The position numbers were made by a program, and so were the translations under genes. DNA of 64,000 nucleotides from positions 25,858 through 89,857 of the forward strand of contig NZ_DEXW01000039.1 of assembly GCF_002364335.1 (NCBI RefSeq), given 5' to 3'. Shown here piece by piece: positions 36,752 to 46,298 of this stretch. Numbering within the stretch: position 1 is the first letter of the stretch; each line of letters opens with the position of its first letter. The stretch comes from Winogradskyella sp. UBA3174. Its GTDB lineage: Bacteria > Bacteroidota > Bacteroidia > Flavobacteriales > Flavobacteriaceae. The notes under the pieces are model-generated. The model did not search any database and had not been told where the DNA came from. It saw only the letters and a list, made by a program, of their open reading frames with translations.

Positions 36752-37492
36752 GTCTACTTTTACGTTTTTGAGTTCTATTTTAGAAAGTAACTTTAGTTGG
36801 TTTTCATTAAAAGCTTTTCCTAAATCAAAAAGCGCGATGGATGTATTTTCAGATTTGTAATTATTGTAATCTACAAATCGTAATTTGTTTATATAGCGTT
36901 CGTTATATGCTTCTCTAAAACGCATCCCTACGCCATCGTCTTCATTATAAGAATAGGCGATATAATCTGTTTTAAGCATTTGTTTATTAACCCAATACAC
37001 AAATACATCTTCAAAGTCCTCACCTCCACCTTGTTCATTAAACGTGACTTTAATTTTGTAATATGCTTCACCCTTTATGAGCTCTTCTCCAAGCAATTCT
37101 TTAATAACTGCTTTATCATTTAAACCATAAGGTAAAACGGAAAAATAATGTACAGAATTAACTGATGCAGTATATTTCACAGCCATAGAATCTTCAACCA
37201 TGATAAACTCTTTATCTACCATTCTTTTAAAACCTGAGTTATCAAGAATATCGATAATACTGTCGTTATTTTGTTTAAATAACCTTAAAAATGAGAATTC
37301 CCTTTTTTCTCGATTAGCCACGTATGCTTTATCCCTGAAATCAAATCTAATTATCGAATTTCTGTAGTTTTTCCCACCTGAAATTTCAATAGATTTATTA
37401 ATAATATCCTTAGCTGACAAAACATTAGAATCTGATTCACCTTTGCAGCTAGCAACTAAAAACACTAATAAAATTATCTGAAAATACTTCAT
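36737..37492 (-). CDS. Lipoprotein of the DUF6503 type
   Basis: 251 residues. A signal peptide with lipobox VASC (Cys16) predicts a lipoprotein. The mature protein begins near AKDIINKSIEISGGKNYRNS and continues as a beta-rich LolA/LppX-like fold (IIRFDFRDKAYV, YYKIKVTFNEQGG, DVFVYWVNKQ, LKTDYIAYSYNEDDG). From memory this matches DUF6503, of unknown function. Convergent with the phosphatase fusion and divergent from smpB. Confidence 0.78.
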   Translation of the reverse strand: MKYFQIILLVFLVASCKGESDSNVLSAKDIINKSIEISGGKNYRNSIIRFDFRDKAYVANREKREFSFLRLFKQNNDSIIDILDNSGFKRMVDKEFIMVEDSMAVKYTASVNSVHYFSVLPYGLNDKAVIKELLGEELIKGEAYYKIKVTFNEQGGGEDFEDVFVYWVNKQMLKTDYIAYSYNEDDGVGMRFREAYNERYINKLRFVDYNNYKSENTSIALFDLGKAFNENQLKLLSKIELKNVKVDLLYD

Positions 37493-37568
37493 ATTAAAGA
37501 TTTAGACTTTAAAGTCGTAAAACTAGCTAATACATAACAAGTCTATCCCAAAATAATTATAATTTCTA

Positions 37569-37576
37569 TACCTTTG
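37569..37576 (+). promoter_or_regulatory. smpB -7 box
   Basis: TACCTTTG fits TAnnTTTG and ends 6 nt before the ATG at 37583. This predicts transcription starting at or beside the start codon. No -33 TTG is visible. Confidence 0.5.
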
Positions 37577-37582
37577 CTATCC

Positions 37583-38038
37583 ATGCAAAAAACAGTTAAC
37601 ATACTTAACAAAAAGGCTAAATTTCAGTACGATATACTAGATAAGTATACGGCCGGAATAGTTTTAACCGGAACTGAGATTAAATCCATCAGATCTGGTA
37701 AGGCTTCTATTGCTGAAAGTTTTTGCGAATTTAATGACAGAGAAGAATTATTTGTTATTAATATGACTGTTGAAGAATATGCATTTGGTAATTACTACAA
37801 TCATAAACCAAAGGCTGAACGAAAGTTACTTTTAAATAGAAAAGAGCTTAAAAAGCTTAAAAAGGAAATGGATGTAAAAGGTAACGCTGTAATTCCATTA
37901 CGCCTATATATTAACGATAAAGGATTCGCTAAATTAATTATCTCTTTAGCTAAAGGTAAAAAACTCTACGATAAGCGCGAAACTATTAAAGACCGAGATA
38001 ACAAGCGGGATTTAGATCGTATTAAAAAGAATTTTTAA
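37583..38038 (+). CDS. smpB: SsrA-binding protein
   Basis: 151 residues from the ATG at 37583 (MQKTVNILNKKAKFQYDIL). An in-frame TTG at 37574 lies in the -7 box and is rejected. Landmarks: YTAGIVLTGTEIKSIRSGKASIAESF, YNHKPKAERKLLLNR, VIPLRLYINDKGFAKL and the basic tail KLYDKRETIKDRDNKRDLDR. It delivers tmRNA to stalled ribosomes for trans-translation. The tmRNA gene is not in the window. Confidence 0.97.
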   Translation: MQKTVNILNKKAKFQYDILDKYTAGIVLTGTEIKSIRSGKASIAESFCEFNDREELFVINMTVEEYAFGNYYNHKPKAERKLLLNRKELKKLKKEMDVKGNAVIPLRLYINDKGFAKLIISLAKGKKLYDKRETIKDRDNKRDLDRIKKNF

Positions 38039-38071
38039 TAAATTTTAAGAGATTTATAACTTTTGTAAGTA

Positions 38072-38100
38072 TTTTTTTATATTATTTTTGAAATAATATA
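38072..38100 (+). promoter_or_regulatory. Promoter of the DUF5686-type gene
   Basis: TTTG (38072-38075), a 17-nt spacer and TATTTTTG (38093-38100), a full match to the flavobacterial consensus. The leader would be about 50 nt. Confidence 0.5.
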
Positions 38101-38156
38101 GGCAACCATTTATTAAAATGTTACGTCTATATAAATAGAATCATTAATCAAACACT

Positions 38157-40616
38157 ATGACTAAAAATCTACTCGGCTTATTATTTATTTTTTTAAGCAC
38201 AATTGCCTCAGCGCAAATTGTTGGATCAGTTACCAACGAAAAAAACGAACCGCTTCCTTTTGTTAATATTCTTTTAGAAAACACCTATAAAGGAACTACT
38301 AGTAATGATGATGGGTATTATGAGCTTAATATATCAGAAACTAAAACCTACACACTTGTCTATACCTTTTTGGGATATAAAACGGTTAAGAAAAAAATTA
38401 CTGTAGATAAATTTCCTTTTGAACTCAATATTACCTTAAAAGAAGAGTCTGTCTCTCTAGGTGAAGTTCTAATTAATTCAGAAGAAAATCCTGCTGATAT
38501 TATTATTAGAAAAACCATAGCTCAACGTAAGGCTAATCTAGAAAAGATAAATTCATTTAAAGCAGATTTTTATTCTAGAGGATTAATTAAAATTAAAGAT
38601 GCACCAGAGAAAATATTAGGTCAAGAAGTTGGTGATTTAGGTGGTGGTTTAGACTCAACACGTACCGGAATTATTTACTTGTCAGAAACTATTTCTAAAA
38701 TTCAATATTTAAGACCAGATAAACTTAAAGAAAAAATAACCGCATCTAAAGTTAGTGGAAACAGCAGTGGCTTTAGTTTTAATAATGCTATTGATGTCGA
38801 TTATAATTTCTACAATAACACTATTGAATTTGGTAACGAAATGATTTCTCCTATCGCTAAGAATGCTTTTGGCTATTACCGTTACAAACTAGAAGGTGTT
38901 TTTTATGATGATCGCGGAAACTTAATTAATAAAATTAACGTGATTCCGAAACGAGAAAATGACCCTGTTTTTACAGGAAGCATTTATATTGTTGAAGATC
39001 AATGGACCATTTATGCTTTAGAACTTCATACTACAGGTATTCAAGCACGTATACCAGCTGTAGATATATTATCGTTAAAACAAACATTTTCTTACTCAGA
39101 AGAAAATAGTATTTGGGCTTTAATTTCTCAAAGTCTGGACTTTAAGTATGGTATTTTCGGTATTAAAGGAGATGGTCGTTTTACAGCCGTTTACAGTAAT
39201 TACGAATTTAACGAACCACTAACTAAAAAAGATTTTGGACGAGAAATTGTCGCTTTTGAAGACCAAGCTAATAAAAAAGATTCTTTATTTTGGAACAAAA
39301 TTAGACCTGTACCTCTAACAGTTGAAGAACGCACAGATTACATTAAAAAAGACAGTATTCAACTTATAAAAGAATCAAAACCATACTTAGATTCTGTTGA
39401 TCAAGCCAGAAATAAATTCAAATTAGGAGACATTTTAGGTTACACCTATCAAGATTCTGAAAAAGATATTCGGTTAGGTTTCGATATACCAGCAAACGTA
39501 AGCTTTAATACAGTTCAAGGCTATACCGCAAATGCAAATGTGTTCTTTACTAAAGATTATGGTGATTTTAAGCGCTATTTTAGTGCTAGAGCCAATTTAG
39601 AATACGGATTTTCAGATGACCGTTTAAGAGCAACAGGATCGCTAACTTATAAATTTAATAACACAAGCAGAGGCCTTTTGACGTTCTCTGGAGGTGTGCA
39701 AGTACGGCAATTTAATGCTTCAAACCCTATAACAGCCATCGGAAACAGTATTGCAACGCTTTTCTTTGAAGAGAATTATTTGAAACTCTACGAGCGTCGT
39801 TTTTTGCAAGTCAACTATTCTGAAGAATTATTTAATGGCTTGGGCTTTTTCTCTAACGTGAGTTATGAAAATCGTAGTGCACTGTTTAATACTACAGACC
39901 AAACATTTTATCCAGACAGAAACAAGGTGTTTTTAAGCAACAATCCTATAGACCCATCAAGTACAGACGCGCCATTTGAAAATCATAATATTGTAAAAAT
40001 CAATGTTTCAGCTCGGATAAACTTCGATCAAAACTACTTAAGCTATCCTGATAGTAAGGTAAATATTTCAAATGACAAATACCCAACATTAGTATTAGGG
40101 TATGAAAAAGGCTTAGGAGCCACAAATAGTAATTATAATTTTGACCAAATAAAAGCAAGATTATCTCAATCTCTTAATATCGCGGACAAAGGTCGTTTTA
40201 GTTACAACCTCAGAGCTGGTAAATTTTTCAATGCAGATGCTATTGCCTTCATGGATTTTCAACACTTTAATGGGAACCAAATTAACGTAAGTAGAAGAGG
40301 TAATTACACGGATGTATTTAACAATTTAGGCTACTATGATTTAAGTACTAATGACAGTTATTTAGAAATGCATGCTGAGCACGATTTTAATGGTTTCATT
40401 TTAGGGAAAATTCCACTCTTAAATAAACTTAACTTTAATTTAGTTGTTGGAGCACACAACTTATCTACACCAGACCGCAGACCCTATCAAGAATACACTA
40501 TTGGTCTCGATAATATTGGTTGGGGAAAATGGCGTTTCTTACGTATAGATTATCTAAGGTCTTACCAAGGAGGTTATCAAGGTGATGCCATTTTGTTTGG
40601 ACTGAAATTCTTTTAA
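38157..40616 (+). CDS. Outer-membrane protein with carboxypeptidase-like domain (DUF5686 type)
   Basis: 819 residues. Signal peptide (1-~20, IASAQ), then a carboxypeptidase-D regulatory-like beta-sandwich (~21-105: IVGSVTNEKNEPLPFVNILL, GTTSNDDGYYEL). A long central domain (~110-400) precedes a C-terminal barrel-like region rich in alternating aromatic strands, ending LRSYQGGYQGDAILFGLKFF. This is the architecture of DUF5686 proteins, relatives of TonB-linked receptors but without an obvious plug. The role is unknown; envelope transport or assembly is likely. Confidence 0.83.
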   Translation: MTKNLLGLLFIFLSTIASAQIVGSVTNEKNEPLPFVNILLENTYKGTTSNDDGYYELNISETKTYTLVYTFLGYKTVKKKITVDKFPFELNITLKEESVSLGEVLINSEENPADIIIRKTIAQRKANLEKINSFKADFYSRGLIKIKDAPEKILGQEVGDLGGGLDSTRTGIIYLSETISKIQYLRPDKLKEKITASKVSGNSSGFSFNNAIDVDYNFYNNTIEFGNEMISPIAKNAFGYYRYKLEGVFYDDRGNLINKINVIPKRENDPVFTGSIYIVEDQWTIYALELHTTGIQARIPAVDILSLKQTFSYSEENSIWALISQSLDFKYGIFGIKGDGRFTAVYSNYEFNEPLTKKDFGREIVAFEDQANKKDSLFWNKIRPVPLTVEERTDYIKKDSIQLIKESKPYLDSVDQARNKFKLGDILGYTYQDSEKDIRLGFDIPANVSFNTVQGYTANANVFFTKDYGDFKRYFSARANLEYGFSDDRLRATGSLTYKFNNTSRGLLTFSGGVQVRQFNASNPITAIGNSIATLFFEENYLKLYERRFLQVNYSEELFNGLGFFSNVSYENRSALFNTTDQTFYPDRNKVFLSNNPIDPSSTDAPFENHNIVKINVSARINFDQNYLSYPDSKVNISNDKYPTLVLGYEKGLGATNSNYNFDQIKARLSQSLNIADKGRFSYNLRAGKFFNADAIAFMDFQHFNGNQINVSRRGNYTDVFNNLGYYDLSTNDSYLEMHAEHDFNGFILGKIPLLNKLNFNLVVGAHNLSTPDRRPYQEYTIGLDNIGWGKWRFLRIDYLRSYQGGYQGDAILFGLKFF

Positions 40617-40625
40617 CTTTATAGA

Positions 40626-41144
40626 ATGAAAAATATCTGTTTAGTTTTATTAGTACTCGCTTTAAATACCAAAGCCCAAGAAGCAAAAGACTACTCTAAA
40701 AACGTAGCAACATTAGACACTACTATCGAAACTCTATATTCAGTTATATCTGGTGATAAAGGAGTAGAACGCGATTGGGATTTATTTAAATACTTATTTC
40801 ATAAAAATGCTAAACTAATCCCAACAAGCAAAAATGAAGCTGGTAGAACAGTTGCACGTTTTATCTCACCAGAAGATTATATTAATACCTCTGGGAAATG
40901 GTTGCTTGAAAATGGGTTTCACGAAGTAGAGCTCTATAGATCCATCCAAACCTTTGGAAATATTTCACAAGTATTTAGTACATATGAATCTTTTAAAAGT
41001 AAAAACGATACGGAACCTTTTATGAGAGGTATCAACAGCATTCAATTAATGAATGATGGAGAGCGTTGGTGGATTATTAATATTTATTGGATGCAAGAAT
41101 CTGAGGAAAACCAAATTCCTGGTGAGTATTTACCGAAAAATTAA
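40626..41144 (+). CDS. Small exported NTF2/SnoaL-like protein
   Basis: 172 residues with a signal peptide (1-17, NTKAQ). Residues ~30-160 match an NTF2/SnoaL-type alpha+beta barrel in pattern: VATLDTTIETLYSVISG, WDLFKYLFHKNAKLIP and the C-terminal WWIINIYWMQES. No catalytic residues can be assigned. It starts 9 nt after the DUF5686-type gene and is probably co-transcribed with it. Confidence 0.75.
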   Translation: MKNICLVLLVLALNTKAQEAKDYSKNVATLDTTIETLYSVISGDKGVERDWDLFKYLFHKNAKLIPTSKNEAGRTVARFISPEDYINTSGKWLLENGFHEVELYRSIQTFGNISQVFSTYESFKSKNDTEPFMRGINSIQLMNDGERWWIINIYWMQESEENQIPGEYLPKN

Positions 41145-41165
41145 TTTTAATAAGCTACATGCTAT

Positions 41166-41270
41166 GTCATTTCGAGTGAAATTCTCTTTTTAGGGTTTTT
41201 TTATCTAGAAGCATAAAAGTACAAGAGGTTCTCTATACAATTTCGACGCTTCAAAATCAATCGAACTGAC
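41166..41270. repeat. Dispersed intergenic inverted-repeat element, copy B
   Basis: 105 bases from GTCATTTCGAGTGA to TCGAACTGAC, with imperfectly inverted ends. It shares terminal and internal words with the copy at 8314-8432 and contains TTCTCTATACAATTTCGACG. It is noncoding, between the small exported protein and the S15 peptidase. Confidence 0.7.
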
Positions 41271-41367
41271 GATATAACTTCTAATTATATCAAACTTATC
41301 TTAAACCTATTTGAGTTATAACTTATAGTCCGTATTTTAACATAATATTTTTTTAAACCATATTAAT

Positions 41368-43218
41368 ATGTCATTCAAATCAAATTCAATTTTATTTTTT
41401 GTTTTTGCTTTCTCTATTTTAAGTTTAGCACAAAATGCAACAGAAAAAGCACAACCCATTTTTAAAGATGGTGAAGCACAAATCGTTGAAGCTTTTAATA
41501 ATCCTAAAAAATATATTCGTCACGACCTTTGGGTAGAAACGGAATTTGACACAGATGGAGATGGCAAACCAGATCGTATGCACGTTGATGTAACACGACC
41601 AGAACAAACAGAAACAGAAGGTTTAAAATTACCTGTAGTTTACGAATCTAGTCCTTATTTTGCTGGTGTTGCAGCTGACGCACCTGGTACAATGTGGAAT
41701 GTAGAACACGAATTAGGAGGCATTGGTGAAGAACGTTTTCACCCAGAAGTAACACGTCGTGGTAAACGACCAATCATATCTAATTCGCAAATAAGAACTT
41801 GGGTTCCTAGAGGTTATATTGTAGTACATTCGTCGTCTCCGGGAACAGGTTTATCAGATGGTGCACCTACTATAGGTGGCAAAAATGAATCTTTAGCTCC
41901 AAAAGCAGTTATCGATTGGCTTTGTGGACGTGCAAAAGGGTATAAAGAACGTGATGGAAACGAAGAAGTAAAAGCATTTTGGTCTACAGGAAAAGTAGGA
42001 ATGACAGGTACATCATATAATGGCACAATTCCGTTAGCTGCTGCAACAACTGGAGTTAAAGGTTTAGAAGCTATTATTCCTATTGCACCGAATACATCTT
42101 ACTATCATTATTACCGTTCTAACGGTTTAGTGCGCTCTCCTGGTGGTTATTTAGGTGAAGATATTGATGTGCTTTATGATTTTGTTCATAGTGGTGATGA
42201 AGACAAACGTGCTTACAATAACAAAACAGTCCGAGACACAGAAATGATGAATGGTATGGACAGACAAACAGGCGACTTAAATGAATTTTGGTCTAGTAGA
42301 GATTACCTCAACCAAATGGATAATATGGAAGCTGCATTATTAATGTCACACGGCTTTAATGATTGGAACGTAATGCCCGAACACAGCTATAGAATCTATA
42401 AAGCTGCTAAAGAAAAAGGATTATCAACTCAAGTTTATTATCACCAAAATGGACATGGTGGACCACCACCAATGTCTATGATGAATCGTTGGTTTACTAA
42501 ATACTTACATGGTATTGATAATGGCGTTGAAAAAGAAGAAAATAAAGCTTATATCGTAAGAGAATATGACGACAGGCAAAAGCCAACGGCTTATAAAGAT
42601 TATCCAAATCCTGAAGCTAAGGATGTTACTTTTTATCCTTTTTTAGCAGGTGCATTAGACCCTATAAAACCTAAGAGTATAGCTTCCGATACATTCAGTG
42701 ATAACGTTGAGTTTAGTGGTAGTGACTTAGCCAAAGCAAAAAAATCAAATAACAGATTATTATATGTAACCTCAACGTTAAACGAAGATTTACATATTTC
42801 TGGTGTAGCAAAAGTGAGTATTACTTTGGCTAGTAGTAAATCTGCAGCAAACTTATCGGTTTGGATGATATCATTGCCTTGGCAAGAAGGAAAAGACGTT
42901 AAAATAACGGATAATATTATAACACGTGGTTGGGCAGACCCAAAGAATCACAAATCTTTAACTGATGAAGAAGATTTAGTACCAGGTCAGTTTTACACTG
43001 TTAATTTTGAATTACAACCAGATGATCAAATTATTAAAGCAGGACAGCAAATTGGATTCATGATATTTTCTAGTGATAAAGAATACACATTACATCCAAA
43101 AGCCGGAACTGAATTAACTATTCAATTAAATAAGACATCATTAACGTTGCCTGTCGTCGGTGGTGAAAGAGCTTTTAATAAATCAACAAGTCCTATTGCC
43201 TTCGGTAAAAAAAAATAG
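41368..43218 (+). CDS. Exported X-Pro dipeptidyl-peptidase-like S15/CocE hydrolase
   Basis: 616 residues with a signal peptide (1-~21, LSLAQ). Alpha/beta-hydrolase of the S15/CocE type with candidate triad Ser216 (GMTGTSYNG), Asp332 (SHGFNDWNV) and His363 (NGHGGPPP). The C-terminal jelly-roll (X-Pro dipeptidyl-peptidase C domain) covers ~400-610. It is probably a periplasmic or surface peptidase that releases X-Pro dipeptides. The exact substrate cannot be told from sequence. It is convergent with the cyanophycinase-like gene, 13 nt away. Confidence 0.9.
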   Translation: MSFKSNSILFFVFAFSILSLAQNATEKAQPIFKDGEAQIVEAFNNPKKYIRHDLWVETEFDTDGDGKPDRMHVDVTRPEQTETEGLKLPVVYESSPYFAGVAADAPGTMWNVEHELGGIGEERFHPEVTRRGKRPIISNSQIRTWVPRGYIVVHSSSPGTGLSDGAPTIGGKNESLAPKAVIDWLCGRAKGYKERDGNEEVKAFWSTGKVGMTGTSYNGTIPLAAATTGVKGLEAIIPIAPNTSYYHYYRSNGLVRSPGGYLGEDIDVLYDFVHSGDEDKRAYNNKTVRDTEMMNGMDRQTGDLNEFWSSRDYLNQMDNMEAALLMSHGFNDWNVMPEHSYRIYKAAKEKGLSTQVYYHQNGHGGPPPMSMMNRWFTKYLHGIDNGVEKEENKAYIVREYDDRQKPTAYKDYPNPEAKDVTFYPFLAGALDPIKPKSIASDTFSDNVEFSGSDLAKAKKSNNRLLYVTSTLNEDLHISGVAKVSITLASSKSAANLSVWMISLPWQEGKDVKITDNIITRGWADPKNHKSLTDEEDLVPGQFYTVNFELQPDDQIIKAGQQIGFMIFSSDKEYTLHPKAGTELTIQLNKTSLTLPVVGGERAFNKSTSPIAFGKKK

Positions 43219-43231
43219 ATAAAGCTAAAAA

Positions 43232-44509
43232 CTAGTTTTTTATAAGCTTAAAGGTATTTGATGTGTTGTTATTTTCAATATTCAAGAAGTAAATACCAGC
43301 TTCTAATGCTGATGTATTTATTGTATTGTAATTGGAAGTAATTATAATCTGCTTGCCTGTAACATCAAACATTTTATAAGTGTTTATTGTGTTAGATTCA
43401 ATCGTAATTATGTCCGTAAACGGATTTGGGTAAACATTTATTAGTTCTATTTCATTTTCAGCAATATCTAATAAATCACTACAGTTAGGGTTAACAGCAG
43501 TGCTAGACTGAAATGTACCATTATTAATGTACCAGTTTTGCCACTCGCCTCCACTTCCGGTTTGCCAATCCGATAAATCAAAATAGTTTTCTCCTGTTGT
43601 TTTCCCTGGTACTTTATAAACTTTTAAGGCTTCATTACTACGTGTCCAATTTAGTGGATTTCCGCTAGTGCAATTTTCTGGCAAATAGTCTGTAGCACAA
43701 TTAGTTTGAATAAAAAAAGCATGCTCCTCATAATTAGGATAATCACCAAATACATAAGCACGTCCATTAGAATCTACACAAACAGCCGTATATTCATTAC
43801 AAGCAATACCAAAAGCTCTAGACGAATTATCTGTAGCATAACGTGCTAAAAACGTACTATGTCTAGCTCTTCTATCTGGGTCATCGTAATGTGAGTCTGT
43901 AATAAGGTTTTCTAAATACGGAATCTCTAAAAAATCATTATAACCTAAAGTTAACCGATTATGATATGGATTACTCAAAGCTTGTGCATTTGTAATTGTT
44001 CCGTTTTCAGCAGAAAAATAACCACCACCTAAAATCGCCATTCCTGCACTTGTCCCTCCAATAACTCCACCTTTCACATTTATAAAATCATTTAGCGCAT
44101 CTTCTAAGGCATTGTCTTTAAAATAAGTTACATAATCGAATTGATCACCTCCTGCAAACCAAATAGCTTCAGCTTTTTCAACCTTATCTAATACATAAGC
44201 ACTCGTAGCTCCTTCTGCATTATCAATAACGAAGGTTCTAACCGAATTCACAGTAACTCCCAATTCAGAATAAAAATAGTTATTATAACCATCACTTCCC
44301 GAAGCTCTTAATACAACAACATCACCTCCATTGGCTTTGTTTAAAAACCAAACCATAGCTTCATCGCTTTCGGTTGCTCCACCCATTAGGCAAATACCAG
44401 CATCTGGACTTATAACTGCGTCAATAGTATTTCCTGTAACGTATTCTGTGTAGCCTTGAGAAAAACTTAACTGACCACAAACTAAAAAAAGTAAAATAAT
44501 TCTATACAT
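43232..44509 (-). CDS. T9SS-secreted cyanophycinase-like S51 peptidase
   Basis: 425 residues with a signal peptide (1-17, LSFSQ). S51 peptidase domain (~20-290): GICLMGGATESDEAM, IWFAGGDQFDY and the nucleophile elbow GGTSAGMAILGG with Ser154. A type A T9SS sorting domain covers the end (NVYPNPFTDIITIES to NTFKLIKN). S51 enzymes such as cyanophycinase and dipeptidase E cut Asp-containing dipeptides, including beta-aspartyl bonds. It lies 2 nt after pcm, which repairs isoaspartyl residues. Confidence 0.9.
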   Translation of the reverse strand: MYRIILLFLVCGQLSFSQGYTEYVTGNTIDAVISPDAGICLMGGATESDEAMVWFLNKANGGDVVVLRASGSDGYNNYFYSELGVTVNSVRTFVIDNAEGATSAYVLDKVEKAEAIWFAGGDQFDYVTYFKDNALEDALNDFINVKGGVIGGTSAGMAILGGGYFSAENGTITNAQALSNPYHNRLTLGYNDFLEIPYLENLITDSHYDDPDRRARHSTFLARYATDNSSRAFGIACNEYTAVCVDSNGRAYVFGDYPNYEEHAFFIQTNCATDYLPENCTSGNPLNWTRSNEALKVYKVPGKTTGENYFDLSDWQTGSGGEWQNWYINNGTFQSSTAVNPNCSDLLDIAENEIELINVYPNPFTDIITIESNTINTYKMFDVTGKQIIITSNYNTINTSALEAGIYFLNIENNNTSNTFKLIKN

Positions 44510-44511
44510 AT

Positions 44512-45153
44512 CTAATTTTTATCTTCTAATAAAGGCACAAATCGAAATTCTCCAAACTCATGCTTTTCAAAATCTTTTGAGCCTTTTCTAATAAACAAAG
44601 TCATGGTTTGAACATCGTCACCAACAGGTATAACCAAGCGTCCACCAATTTCTAATTGACTTAATAATGGATTTGGAACAAACGGTGCACCAGCCGTTAC
44701 GATAATACTTTTAAAAGGAGCTTCGTCTGGTAACCCTTTATAACCATCACCAAAAATAAGTTTTTTAGCTCTGTAGCCTATTTTGGGTAGAAATTTAGAA
44801 GTTTTTTTAAATAATTCTTGTTGACGCTCAATGCTATAAACTTTTGCTCCTAGCTCAATTAAAACAGCACATTGGTAACCACTTCCTGTTCCAATTTCTA
44901 GGACTTTATCACCTTGTTCAATTTGTAATAATTCGGACTGAAAAGCAACTGTGTAAGGCTGAGAAATAGTTTGATCTGCACCAATCGGAAAAGCTTTATC
45001 TTGGTATGCATGATCTATAAAACCAGAATCCATAAACAAGTGTCTTGGGATTTTTCCAATAGCCTTTAAAACACCATTGTCATTAATCCCTTTTTTTGTA
45101 AGTATGTCAACGAGTTGCTGACGCATTCCTTGGTGCTTAAATGTATCTTTCAA
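44512..45153 (-). CDS. pcm: Protein-L-isoaspartate O-methyltransferase
   Basis: 213 residues without a signal peptide. PCMT landmarks: IGKIPRHLFMD, AYQDKAFPIGADQTISQPYTVA and SAM-binding VLEIGTGSGYQCAVL, then IVTAGAPFVPNPLLSQLEIGGRLVIPVG. It methylates isoaspartyl residues in damaged cytoplasmic proteins to start their repair. First gene of a two-gene unit with the S51 peptidase, 2 nt apart. Confidence 0.95.
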   Translation of the reverse strand: MKDTFKHQGMRQQLVDILTKKGINDNGVLKAIGKIPRHLFMDSGFIDHAYQDKAFPIGADQTISQPYTVAFQSELLQIEQGDKVLEIGTGSGYQCAVLIELGAKVYSIERQQELFKKTSKFLPKIGYRAKKLIFGDGYKGLPDEAPFKSIIVTAGAPFVPNPLLSQLEIGGRLVIPVGDDVQTMTLFIRKGSKDFEKHEFGEFRFVPLLEDKN

Positions 45154-45282
45154 AAGCTTACTTTAATTTACGCTAAATTAAATTAAAGAAGGACAAATTC
45201 AAAGCACGTAATTAAACTTTATTTAATTATTAAATTCACAGTATTTTATATTTTCTTTTTAAAATTTCTAATTCAAAACGAC

Positions 45283-45290
45283 TATTTTTG
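45283..45290 (+). promoter_or_regulatory. -7 box of the Gfo/Idh/MocA operon
   Basis: TATTTTTG, a perfect TAnnTTTG, 16 nt before the ATG at 45307. There is no -33 TTG. Confidence 0.45.
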
Positions 45291-45306
45291 TTAAAAACAG
45301 AAAAAC

Positions 45307-46266
45307 ATGCTAAAAGTTGGTGTTCTAGGTGCTGGTCACCTTGGTAAAATTCATTTAAGACTACTCAACCAATCCGATAAATATGAACTGGTAGGTTTCT
45401 ATGATGCTGATGCTGAAAATGCAAAACGTGTAGTTGAAGAATTTGGATATAAATACTTTGATACAATTGAAGCATTAGTAAATGCTGTTGCTGTTGTTGA
45501 TATTGTAACTCCTACACTTTCACATTACGATTGTGCAAAACAAGCTATTAAAAAAGGGAAGCATATTTTTATAGAAAAACCGATTACAAATACTGTTGAA
45601 GAAGCTGAAACTATAAGAGCTTTAGTAGTTGAACATGGTGTTAAAGGGCAAGTTGGACATGTAGAGCGATTTAATCCTGCTTTTACTGGAGTTAAAGATA
45701 AGATTGAAAACCCAATGTTTATTGAATGTCATCGTTTAGCAGAATTTAACCCTCGTGGTACTGATGTCCCAGTAGTTTTAGATTTAATGATTCATGATAT
45801 TGATATTATTTTGAGTGTAGTTAATTCGCCTGTAAAGCATATTTCCGCAAGTGGAGTTTCTGTAGTTAGTGATACACCAGATATTGCAAACGCGCGTATA
45901 GAATTTAAAAATGGCTGCGTAGCCAACTTAACTGCAAGTCGTATTTCTTTGAAGAACATGCGTAAAACTCGTTTCTTTCAAAAAGACGCTTACATCTCTG
46001 TAGACTTCTTAGAGAAAAAGTGCGAAGTTGTAAAGATGAAAGATGCACCAGAAAACCCTGGTGATTTTGATATGATTCTTCAAAACGCAGAAGGGATTAA
46101 AAAACAAATCTATTTTGATAATCCTGAAATAGAAAACAATAATGCCATTTTAGACGAACTAGAAACATTTGCTGATGCCATTAATAATAACACTACACCA
46201 ATAGTAACATTGCATGATGGCACTGAAGCTTTACGTGTTGCTACAATGATTATTAATCAGTTTTAG
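45307..46266 (+). CDS. Gfo/Idh/MocA-family oxidoreductase
   Basis: 319 residues. N-terminal Rossmann fold with GAGHLG (8-13), EKPITNTVEEAE around 97-108 and the C-terminal Gfo/Idh/MocA alpha/beta domain. NAD(P)-dependent dehydrogenase of sugars or related compounds; the specific substrate cannot be assigned. First gene of a long co-directional run to miaA, with 32 nt to the next gene. Confidence 0.88.
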   Translation: MLKVGVLGAGHLGKIHLRLLNQSDKYELVGFYDADAENAKRVVEEFGYKYFDTIEALVNAVAVVDIVTPTLSHYDCAKQAIKKGKHIFIEKPITNTVEEAETIRALVVEHGVKGQVGHVERFNPAFTGVKDKIENPMFIECHRLAEFNPRGTDVPVVLDLMIHDIDIILSVVNSPVKHISASGVSVVSDTPDIANARIEFKNGCVANLTASRISLKNMRKTRFFQKDAYISVDFLEKKCEVVKMKDAPENPGDFDMILQNAEGIKKQIYFDNPEIENNNAILDELETFADAINNNTTPIVTLHDGTEALRVATMIINQF

Positions 46267-46298
46267 ATAAATAAATAAATTTTTCAACCTAAATAATA

